Positions 43,401 through 55,400 of a stretch of 64,000 nt of DNA are shown in pieces. Both the position numbers and the translations under genes were made by a program. The stretch lies in contig NC_079136.1 of assembly GCF_945859705.1 (NCBI RefSeq), positions 123,284,028-123,348,027 of the forward strand. The letters run 5' to 3'. Origin of the DNA: Episyrphus balteatus (lineage: Eukaryota > Arthropoda > Insecta > Diptera > Syrphidae). The notes beneath the pieces were generated by a model, which worked only from the letters and a program-made list of their open reading frames with translations, had not been told where the DNA came from and ran no database searches. Positions within the stretch are counted from its first letter, which is position 1; each line of letters starts with the position of its first letter.

Positions 43401-46400
43401 AGTAAAGAAACAACAGAGTAGTTGGGAGAAAAGTGCTGTGCAAAATTTGAATTTAAGTTTATTTAGAGTTTTTGGAATGACTTGAAATTTTCTGGGTTGC
43501 TCTGCTGACATATATTTTCTAAAAAATGGCATTCAAAAGTCATTTTCGAAAAAAAGGGGGAGTTACGAAGTTTTCCTACGAGACCGAGGATATGCAAATT
43601 TCTGCATTGAAATAAGAAACAATATCTCCGGAAAAGATTATTTATTCATGATATTACCTATGTATTTTCGAAAAAAAAAAAACTATTTTCTTAAAAATGA
43701 CTCGCGATAGGTAACAAAGTTTGTAAAATAGGAAAATACCCGTGAAACTTATTTTTCGCGATAAAGATGAGGGTGAAAAAAAAACACTTAAATGGTGAAA
43801 TGTCTTTCCTAAATTCTTCACATACTTTACGGTTTTATTTTTTTGTCAAAAATAGATTAAATTTGATATAAGAAAGTTTGGTAATATTTTTACGAGGGTC
43901 TATTCAAAACAGACTATGTATATAGACTATGTATAATGGAAAAGTAAAAAATGTGGCTTTCATAATGATGTCTGTGTGTCATTTTTAAACTTTTCACAGC
44001 TTAAACATATTTTCTCCAAATTTGGTACAGATTATTTTTATATAATTTTGTTGTTTTTTTTTTTTATCTCGCTTGATACATGTATACCTATGTCCCATAT
44101 ACAATTTTAGGGTTATTACTTTGTGATTATTTGTTGTTGATTGTGATTAAACTTCGAATAAATGTAATGTATGTGTTTGCAATTCAATCTCCAACCTTGG
44201 AAGTGCTATATTTCATGTGCTTTTGACCTTGAAAGCTTCAGTTGCACATAAATTATTCTAAATTTTCTAGTCTTATACTGATGTCTGAAGACTTTTCCCA
44301 TTTGAGAGGTAAAAAAGTTCAAAAACTGAAAAATGTCCAAAAATTCTGGTGTTTTTCATGCACGTAATATGTACCACATGTCTTTCGAAACTGCAAACTT
44401 GGATTAACACTATTTTGGTATCTGTGCTAATTAAACCAAAAAAATGGATGCAGAAAAAATTTTTAAGACCTTTCCTATTTGAAGGTTTTTTCATAAATAT
44501 TATGAAAAAAAAAAAAAACAACAATACAATACAATATTTGAAAAAAAAAACAGATATTTAAAACTAGCTACAAATTTATTTCAGTGTAATCAATGCCATT
44601 AACTTACTTCTTAAAACAAATCTTTTTTACTACTATTTTGAGTATAAATTTGAAATAAACTATTTTGTACTAACTAACTCATTTGAAAGCTTCATTATAA
44701 ATCAAAGTTGATTGTGTAATGATGATTCAGATCTTGTAGATTCCCAACTTTATGATTTTGACCCATTAATAAATATTTTTTTTTAATACAAAAAAAGGTT
44801 ACGTATACACCACAGTGACCATTTAAGTTTCAATATTATAATAAATTCCAATTGCTGATAAAATGTTACTAACAAGTTAACGTTAGTTGATATATAATAT
44901 GATTGATCATTTTTAAACATTGCAATGGGAAATCCAAACATCTCAGAGTGTAAATAAATACATGCAGATTTGTCACTGAAACACCACGAATAAAAAAATG
45001 AATAGTAGGTAAAAAAATGGACAAAGTCCGATGAAATGGTTTCGATTGTTTTCTCTAATGAGGTGAACACACATATTGGAAGAAACGTATCAATGAGTTC
45101 AGCTGTCAATTTTTTTTTCTCGAGTTAACACTTAAAGTCATTTATTCATTTGAAAGATCCACGTGCGCTTTAAGGAAATATATGCGTATCGTTAAAATAA
45201 ATGGCACAGAAAACTTTTTTGCAAGCAAAAAGAAACAAAATAGTACCTACATGAAAAAGTCATGAAAATTAGGATCTGAATTTTTATCATTGTAATTAAA
45301 GAATTCAATGCTAGACGATTTCGTTGCTATCTGAAAATTTAGAAAACTCGAAGTTCGGGAGGTACTTACTGGTTATTTTCTTTAAACAATCGAATTTAAG
45401 GAATTTGTTGTTCTTGAAGCGATTTTTTCGCTTTTTTTTTCCCATCACTACCGTTTTTCACCGCGAATTAATAAAAAGAATAGGACATACGACCGCAGTT
45501 GTAAAAAAATCATTTGAAATAAAAAAAAAAAATATTTATTGCAACTGAAAAAAACTTGCATTAAAAAAAAAATATTTATTGCAACGCAAACAAATTTGCA
45601 TACAAAAAAAATTTTATTGCAAATATAAAAAAAAAAATTTAATATTCGTCAAATTTCTTACAATTTTGACCATTTTTATATATGTACATAAGGTTCAATA
45701 TTATAGTTGATATAGCTAATGTATATTCAAATAGCCAAAATTTTAAGAAATTCGACAAATATTAAAAACAATATTTAATGCACACGTTTTACACTAATGT
45801 TTTTTTTTCAAAGCAGAAAATTTTGTATTTGCCACAACATTTTTTTATGCAAAATATTTTAATTTAACAATAAAGATTTTATTTTCAATGCAAATATATT
45901 TCAGTTGCAATAAAATGCAAAGTTTTTTAATTTACAATTAATAATGTATTTTTACTTGCTCTATAGGGCAAGTATTGGTTTCGTGTAGAAAAAAAAATTT
46001 GAGGTTTTAATCAAAACCAACATTACGATGATGGAGAAGATCAAAAAAGTGGTTTTCGTCATGCCGTCCGTCGCGTCGGTCTGTGCGTCTGTGCGTCCGT
46101 GCGTCTGTGCGTCTGTGCGTCCATCTGTACATCGAGCTAGGGCCTAAACGGATTAATGGATTTACTTAAAACTTGGTACAGATGCTTTTTTGGTTATTCC
46201 CTAGGACTGTTTTTTTTATTTTTTTCATATCTCCTTTTTAACGCATATCTCCCATATAACGTTTTCGAGGTATTGCAACTTCCTCGAAAACGGCTCTAAC
46301 GATTTTGATTAAATTTGGTATACGTAATAGACTTATTGATTCTCACAAAACTGCGTTTTTCTCAAAAAATGCGGAGAACGGAAATATGGCGTTGCCATTT

Positions 46401-49400
46401 TTCAAAAATTGACATGTTTTTTAAGTTCATATATTTCATCAAAGCATAAGTCAATTTTATTCAAAATTTACAGACATCATAGGTATTGAAGTGTAAAATG
46501 TAAAAAAAAAAATAAAAAAAAAAGTTTTTCAAAAAAAAATTGAATTTTTTTAACTTTCGATTTTTTTTTTGTTTTTATTTTTTTTTTCTCCACAAAATCT
46601 TAAATTTCCAATAGATATTTAAAATAAAGATACTTTGAACTTCTGATCAAGTTGATATGGTTAGAAAGTAAAAAAATGGACAGTTTTTAAGATATGGGGT
46701 TTTTTCCGATGACTATCTCAAACCTTTTATAAGGGATAGTAACTGAAGTCAGGAGCTTCACTCTTGCATGACTTGAATATCTCTATAATACTAAAGAAAC
46801 AAAAAAATTTTTTTTTTGTAATGTTAGTTTACAAGGTAAAAAAAGTTTACAAGGTACAAAACGGTTATCCAAAAATATTTTCCTATTGCACAGTCCATTG
46901 AATATCAACTCTCAACTCATGTTCAATTTGAATTTTGTTCCTCTTAATAAATTTTAATATTAATTCTTCATTTCTTGTTTGTTTGTTTTTTTTTTTTTGT
47001 GAAACAGTGGATCTCATTACGAAGGCCAATGGCAAAATGGAAGACGTCACGGCCTAGGAGTCGAGCAACGAGGTCGCCTAATATATCGTGGTGAATGGTC
47101 AAAAGATGGACACAAGGGTCGCTATGGCGTGCGACAAAGCACAATTTCCACAGCCAAATATGAAGGAACATGGAATGTTGGATTCCAGGATGGTTATGGT
47201 TGCGAAACTTATGCCGATGGTGGTAAGTGCAAAGTGTTTGTGTGTAAAATAAACCATTTCCGCACAAAAAACAACATTAAAAATACATAATTTCAATAAT
47301 AATAATAATTTATTCAAAAAAAAAAAAAAAACCAGATAAGCTACGAGAGTTGTATAGTATTATAAATCTCTTTTTTGCTATATAGAATTCGAATACGTTA
47401 GTTTTATAAGTATGTTTGTTTTCATTTCCTATACTATTTAAGTTTTTGACTTATTTTTTTTTTTTTGTTCGTGTATATAAAATCACTTTCTTTTTGGCCC
47501 GTGTTCAGTATTTGAATGGGGACCAGTGGTAAATTTTCAAAAAAAAAAATATGACGTCATTCGTTTATTTATGAATAGTGCCATACTCTTATAAAAACCA
47601 AAAAAAAAAAAGGAAGAAGCTTTCTAAAAGTGAACTAATTTGTACTTGGGGGTGTAAATGTTTTATTTTAATTTTATTTTGTTTTATATATTTTGTTGTT
47701 GTTGTTTTGATGGTAATTTTTTTTTCTTCTGCTGCTGCTTCTACAAGCATTAACAAGTGGAAGAAAAAGTATAGTTTTGTAGATTTGTCACAATGCTTTT
47801 TGAAAATATACTTATAATTTGCCATTGAATGAAAAGTTTTTTTTTTTTTTTTCACTACCTACCTAGGTGTTGTATCTTTTCATCCTATAGATACACCAAA
47901 AAGTATATAAATGAGTATTGAAATGAATCTTACAACAATAGGCTACTACTATAGACTTTTTTTTGCATACTATACAACAAGATGATGATGATGATGATGA
48001 ACTATAAAAGAGAAGCCCGTGTATTTAAATTTGGAATGCCACATCGCACCGATAATCCGTCAAGCCATCGAGCAATTGTTTTGTAGCTAAAAATATCAGC
48101 GACACATTTTTGTTTAATTGCAATTCAGAGTTTTGCTGTTTTTCGCAGCATAAAATAATACACTATGCGGTGCGGTAGTGTGTGTGATATAAGCAAAAAA
48201 AAGCTATAAATTAACTTTTGTGTAATTTTTTCTTATTTTATTTACTCTTTGTATCGGTCGGTCCGGTCGTGTCGTGTAGTAGCACAGAACCCCATGTCTT
48301 TTTACAAGAAGGTACTACAAGCAAGCAAAAAATTCACTATTCTTTTTTTTATAACAAAATTTTTTTTTTTGATCTTTTTGTTTGTCATTGGTAGCACGAA
48401 AAATAAGTTCATTCCCTTGATATTTGTCAATAAATTAAAAGTTTTTTCCTTAGGTACTTCTGACTTTCTCCCAACCAACTAGGTACTTAGTTTAGTTTCA
48501 ATAATTATTTCTTACCAGATACATTTTTGATACATTTTTTTCCCTTTCTTTGGAAAACAGACACAATAATTTTTAATTTTTAACACAATTCTCCAAATTC
48601 TCCACGATTTCTCCAATATGATAAATATTTTTTCGACAATTTTCTCATAATTTGGATTTTTATGGTTTTCTAGAAAAATGTTCACTTCTTCCTTAAAACA
48701 TTTTCAGGCTTCTAATTTGAATGTTCTTATCTTTTTGCCATTAGTCGGGTTCAGGAGACATAAGGGAAGGCTCTGGGAATGGAAATTTATGTAGTTCGAT
48801 GAGTGAATCTTCTTGACCAATTTTTCATAATTTTTCAACAAAGCAATAAAATTCCTAAAATTTTACCAACTTTTTAGTCCCTAAGGTTTCTAAACATGCC
48901 CACTTCAAGAGCGCATGTTGTTTGTAGACACACTGTTATCTTATTTGGCAGTAAACATATGAATTCGGTAGTGTAATCAGCATAAACCCACAAATTAAGC
49001 AAATATTGTCATAACAGTTTAATCTTTGTTGCGATGATATTCTTAAAGTGAACGTTACAAAATGCAATGCAAGGAAGGAATACTTAACTAATTTTATCTT
49101 TAACTGACATCCAAGGAGGTTCTCAATTCAACTGTATTTTTGAAGTTATACTTCGTATGGGAGGGTGAGTATGAAAATTTACTTTTTGACAAGAATGTCA
49201 AAGGGATTATGACGCGATCACCCTGGGTAGCAGGGCTGTCGTTTCACCTTTAGAGTAGGCAGTACTTTAGTATTTAAAAATGCAGTACGCCGCAGTACGG
49301 CAAACATAAAACACACAACACGTTGCAAGTTACATGTTTCATGTGGCAAAATGCATGTGGCAAGTTGTATGTGGCAAGTTGCATGTGGCAAGTTGCATGT

Positions 49401-52400
49401 GGCAAGTTGTATGTGGCAAGTTGCGTGTGGCAAGTTGTATGTGGCAAGTTGCATGTGGCAAGTTGCATGTGGCAAGTTGTATGTGGCAAGCTGCGTGTGG
49501 CAAGTTGCATGTGGCAAGCTGCATGTGGCAAGTTGCATGTGGTAATTTAAATGTGGCAAGTTGCCAGGGTTGCAAAAAGCTCACATTTCAGCTCAGTTCA
49601 AATTTGAGCTAGCCCCCAACTTCCAATGCCTATATCTCGGAATTTTGAAAAAAATGAAAAAAAAAATTTTTTGATGCCAAAATGTAGAGGGGACTCTAAC
49701 CTACATTTGGGTACAACTCTCATCCCTGTAGGTCCACGCGTTCTCAAACCGGGAGAACTTAAAAGTAAAAAAAAATAGGCACGATACTGATAAAATAGGC
49801 ATGATGTGGCGGTTTAATATGGAAGGACATTTTTTAAAAATCTGATAATGTGCAAAGCGTAGGCCCATGACACAAGCTATCATTTAGCATCACTCCCAAA
49901 AATTGCTCTCAAGAGGTTTAGCTTCCAGGAGCGTTCAAAGATTCGGGGATTTTTCGAAAAAAAATTTTACTTCAACTTTCAAAGGCGATTTTCTCGGAAT
50001 TTAAAAAAAAAATCGAAAAACCGGATTATACCACTATCGGGTAGCTGAGAATATAAGCTTTGATATGGCACCACTCCCCTGTCTCTAGATCAAAGCGTTC
50101 GAACGCCTATATCTCGGAATTTTGAAGAAAATGAAAAAAAAATTTTTGATGCCAAAAGGTAGCGGGGACTCTAACCTACATTTGGGTACAACTCCCATCC
50201 CTGTAGGTCCACGCTTTCTCAAACCGGGAGAACTTTAAAGTAAAAAAAAAATAGGCACGATTCTGATAAAATAGGCATGATGTGGCGGTTTAACATGGAA
50301 GGCGATTTTTTAAAAATCTGATAATGTGCAAAGCGTAGGCCCATGACACAAGCTATCATTTAGCATCACTCCCAAAAATTGCTCTCAAGCGGTTTAGCTT
50401 CCAGGAGCGTTCAAAGATTCGGGGATTTTTCGAAAAAAAAATTTACCCCAACTTTCAAACGCAATTTTCTCGGAATTTTGAAAAAAGTCGAAAAACCGGA
50501 TTGTACCGGAATTTTTTTTTATGATAAAAAAAGAAATATTTTACTAAAAAAATAGAAATATATTTACTATTAAAAAAACCAAGAAAAAAGATCACGAAAA
50601 ATTATCTGTTTTATTTATAAAAATATCCATGTGTTAAAATAATTCCATTAATAACTAGAACCAACCATCTTAAGCTATTGTGTTTTATAAAAGTTTAAAA
50701 TATCTTATATCATATTTCATTATACTTTCCAAATAAAAATCAATGTATCCTCTCACCCATCACAGCTCAGCTCAGCTCACTTTACCTTAGCTCACCCAAC
50801 AGCTCAGCTCAACCATCAGCTCAGCTCAACCATCAGCTCAGCTCACTTTATTTACTTTCGTTAACCATATACCGTACGTTCTGTTCACTTGAAAAAAATG
50901 TAAAAAAACTAAGTGTGGATTAATTACTTCATAATAGAAATTAAAAATATCAAATGAAATTCATTTACATATACTGAATGAGAAGTATAACTTCAGTCGC
51001 GTGTACATGTGTACACACACTCTTTTTTTTTTTTTTTTTGTATGTTTGTTACCTCAGAACTTTGGGTCGGGTTAACAAATTTTGATTGTTCTTTTTGTTT
51101 TTGAAAACTGATGTGGTCCAGTTCTGATTATGGCAACCATGAACAACGTGTTATTTGATTTTCGATCCATAGAAGTTTTGATAAAAATGATTATTTCATG
51201 TTTATAGATTATTATTTTTAACAAATAAAAAGTAAAAAAAATGAAGTTGACAGTCATGAACTCGCTGAAGATTTAAAAATCTGTCGGTCATGATGTCTTT
51301 GACTTTTTTTTTATCATTCTCCTCGGAGCACAGTGGTGCATTTGGTGGTTAATGTGGCGTCAAAAATAATTTGCACGGCCATTTCTTGACGAAAAGTCCT
51401 GAAATTTAGGACACTGAAGCATATTAGAAATACGAAAAATCTTACAGCTTTTATTTATTAAAAATGGTGGTTCCAAAATGGCGGACCGAATAAGCTTTTA
51501 TAGAATTTTCTTTTTCAAAACTGCATAGAAGCTATAAATTTAGCTTCTTAGATTTAGTTTTAATTTATTGTTAGTATTCAATGAAAAAATAAAAAAAATT
51601 TATGATCAAGGACCAAAAGTTATCATATTTTCTCAATAAAATATTTATGTAAGTTAATCTTTCAAAAATTGTCGGGAACATTTATTTTGAGTTGATTTAA
51701 CAAGAAGAAAACTTGACTTTATTGAAAAAAATATTGAAAAAAAAACAAGTTAATTTTTTGTACATAATTAGTTTTTTCACAAAATTCTGAGTTTGATGAC
51801 CCTTTTTTTTTCAAGAACACCTCTTATTACTTGATTTCAATTTTACAGATAGGAATAAATTACTGGTAAATATTTTTTACATTTGAAGTCGATTTGTGAG
51901 AAAATATTTTCTATTGCCTAAACGATTTAATCCTTCACTCCTATATAATTTTTATCTGCAAAAAATCTAAATAATATTTTGACATAATTTATTTTATGAA
52001 ATTAAAAAAAAATTTGAAATAATTTTTGTTGGAAAAAATGTTTAAAATTTTTTTTTAGCTTAAAAAAAAAACGTCATTACCGGCAATTTTTAACCCATAG
52101 AGGTAACCGAAGTTTAAGAATAGAAATCATCAAAATTGGATCTGTAATTTGCTTTAGTTACTCGTACCGATAAATCAAAAAGCTAATGATGACAATGGAT
52201 TTCTCATATCCAAAATAGGGGGAAACAGTCAATAACGCACATGTCTTAATTTTTTTTTTTTTTTGAAAAAACTTGCGGTGTTATTAATTCGACAAGAGTA
52301 TGTGTACATTAGGGTGTGTCAAAATGCTAAAGTATGGAATTTTCAAATGTAATAGCTTTTAAAAGTTGCATTGCTTATCAAAATTAAATCCTGCGTTTAC

Positions 52401-55400
52401 AATTTTCATTTAAATTAATATCTTTGGCTCGCTCAAAATATAGGAAGAAATCGAAGAAATTTGGATTTTTAGAGATTTTTGAAATATATGTTTGGATACA
52501 AAAATAAATATATTAAATATTTTTCACTCCAAGAAAACACTTTTAAGCTTATATTTGTTGGAATTGAACACTTACATAGCTGCGAAAAATAAGCAATTGA
52601 AAAAAAAAATCATTTTTTCATATAAAATCGTATTTTTCTTAACAACTTCAACCGATTTGAGCAAGCCAAAGACGAAAGATATTGTAATTTTTTTTACATA
52701 TTATGAAACCTTAGACCCTAATAAAACTTTTGACAACTATTACATTGCAAAATTAGATTACTTTTTTTCGGCCATACAAAAGTGACACACCCTAGTGTAC
52801 ATTTCAAATTTTTCTGTAGTTCTGATAATTTTAAACATGCTTTGGATCAATCTTTTGCCTTTCGTTTGCTATTTGCATAGTAAGTTATCGTTCCCACATA
52901 CTTTTCCCACTTGACAAATAAGCTACTCATATTTCTTATCTGTTTGTTTTAATTTATACAACGTACCTATACTTTCCTTTTATTTCTGCTTAAGAGCAAT
53001 AATTTTAAGTATTAAGTAGGTACACTTAAAACCATTGATTCATTATATTCTTAGCACTATTTTTATTACCATATTACAAATTAAAAAATCTCACGCAATT
53101 CTAATTTTTTTTTACACATTCCAGGAACATATCAAGGACAATGGCAAGAAGGCAAACGTCATGGCTATGGCATACGCACATCGGCACCCTTTGGCATGGC
53201 ATCACATTATCGACCAAAAAATATTCACGCTTCCATGAGCTCTCTACGAAGCAACGAAAATGCTGACCCCGGTGGCAAAGGAAACAATAAATCTGAAGAA
53301 ATTCGTGGTGGTTTTGTGTTAACTTCAAAGTCTGATAAACTTCCAGCAAGGCGTAATAGTCTGACGGAAAAATCAAAAAAGGGATTTCTTTCGGTATAAA
53401 TTTTAAGATATATTAAAGCTCTAAGACCTCACACTAATTTCATAGGGTCTGAGAAGGAAACAAAGAAGTACAGGGGACCTCGAAAAACGTGGTACCTTAG
53501 CTTCAGGAAGCATTCGATCAACAATGTCAACTGCTTCTTGGCTCAGTACTGGTTCCGAACAATCAAATTTAACAGCAAAGTTAAGTTTTTATTAGATCTT
53601 TCAATGTTCCGTCGATAAATGTTTAATATTTTCTTTTAGATCTGCTCATACTGAATCAAATGCCAGTTTCACAATTGAAGAAGAACAATTGGATCCAACA
53701 GTTGTCGAAACTTACATGGGAGAATGGAGTAAAGACAAGCGTAGCGGTTATGGTGTTGCTGAACGAACTGATGGTTTGAAGTAAATTTTCGCAACAAATA
53801 TTTGAAATTTCGATCCTCATTTTTAAAACTTCTTAAAATTCTTACAGATACGAGGGAGAATGGTATAATAACAAGAAAAACGGTTATGGTGTAACAACAT
53901 TTCGCGACGGTACTGTCGAAGAAGGCAAATACAAAAATAACATCTTGATAACCAGCCAAAAGAAGAAACATTTATTTGTGGCAAGATCGCGCAAATTCAG
54001 AGAGCGAATTACCGCATCGGTTAGTTCGGCACAGAGGGCGCTAAAAATGGCTCTACAACGATCCGATATTGCGATATCAAGAACTGCCACAGCATCAGCC
54101 AAAGCCCAAAATGCTGATATTGCTGCAGAACAAGCACGCATTGATTGCGAACAAGCAGTTGCAATGGCGCGTGAATTCGCCCCAGATTTTAAGCCAACTG
54201 TTTTGGAACGATTTGAGAAATTACGATTCCGCGAACGATATAAATTAATGTCTAGCGATATGATTGAGCCAAATCGACCTTCGGGCTCATCGAATAATCC
54301 TCAATTAATGGGAAATCAAGCAAATGAAGCAGCTCGAAGTGTGGCAAATACCGCTTCGCAGCAGCCGCAGCAACAAATTCCCAATAAACAACCTATGTCA
54401 GCATTTCAACAACCACAACAATCACAGCAGCAAAATAAACAACAACAACAACAACAGTCCACAACAAATGGCCGTCGGCCATCACAGCAGCAGCAATCGG
54501 ATGACTGTCCTATTCCCAGTTCCATGTATTCACAACAAATGCCCGTTTCGCCGCAAACCGATTTATCGGCCTTGGTAAGTCAGCAACACAACCGTGGACC
54601 GGGCGGACTTCATCCGATGCATGTGGGTGGTGGCCTTCCCAATCAGTCGCATAGCAATCCACAAATGAATCCTGCATATCAATTCCAACAACAACAGCCG
54701 CCTGGTAGTAATTTGAGTAACTCAGCAAATTTCGCCGCAAATGAACAAATAAATAATTTGCAACAGCAACAAATGTTGCAACTACAACTGCAACAACAAC
54801 ATCAGCAACAGCAACAACTGTACAACCAACAGCAACAACAACAGTCTCAACTAGCTCAGCAACAGCAGAAACAACAGCAACAACAGTTTGAAATGCAACA
54901 CCAACAACAACAACAAATGAGCTCCCAACAACAATCAAATATGCAACAACAGCAGCAACAACAACAGCAAATGCAACAACAACAACAGTATCGGCAAGAT
55001 AATTTAAACAGTACGCAAGCAGCTGGCGGAAGCGGTTCCATGATTAGAAGAAATGGCAGCAGTAGACCGCCAATGCTTGGCCAAACCAATCAGCAATCCT
55101 CCATCGACCACTTCGATCACTATAAACGACCTCCGAGTCGCGATTCATCAGTTGACCGATATGCCAGGGCCGCAAGTCGAATGAGTGGTGGCTATGGATC
55201 TCGACAGGCGTCTGTCGATCGACAAACAAGCAATGCGGCTCCAGGTACATCGACACCAACTGAAACAACGACAATGGGTAACGAAACTGCTAGACCAAGA
55301 GCTGGTTCAGTATTTCGCGGTGCTACCCCTGGTCCACGATCAGCGACACCAACTGGCAACACTGGCAATGGAACAGTGCCAACGGGATCGGGGCGATTAT

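Larger units (their letters stand above)
37448..47007 (+). other. jp intron 1
   Basis: 9.6 kb. It contains a DINE-like fragment (37985-38200), a nested foldback element (38733-39660), tandem ~185-bp units (40010-40420), a hAT-type MITE (42123-42900), a DINE-like fragment (43960-44110), a CACAGTGAC repeat (44795), a TTGCAATAAA-type repeat (45490-45935) and a fuller DINE-like copy (45951-46340). No other exon was recognised. Confidence 0.8.
47223..53124 (+). other. jp intron 2
   Basis: 5.9 kb with a 14-bp minisatellite, a 477-bp tandem duplication, a CAGCTCAGCTC-rich stretch, a foldback-family fossil and a TA-flanked MITE. A GC-richer stretch at 48010-48300 (GGTCGGTCCGGTCGTGTCG near 48256) might be an internal promoter, but I see no coding exon with it. 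Confidence 0.75.

Noticed and set aside
49218..49612. Several open frames on both strands
   Set aside because: Artefacts of the 14-bp minisatellite.
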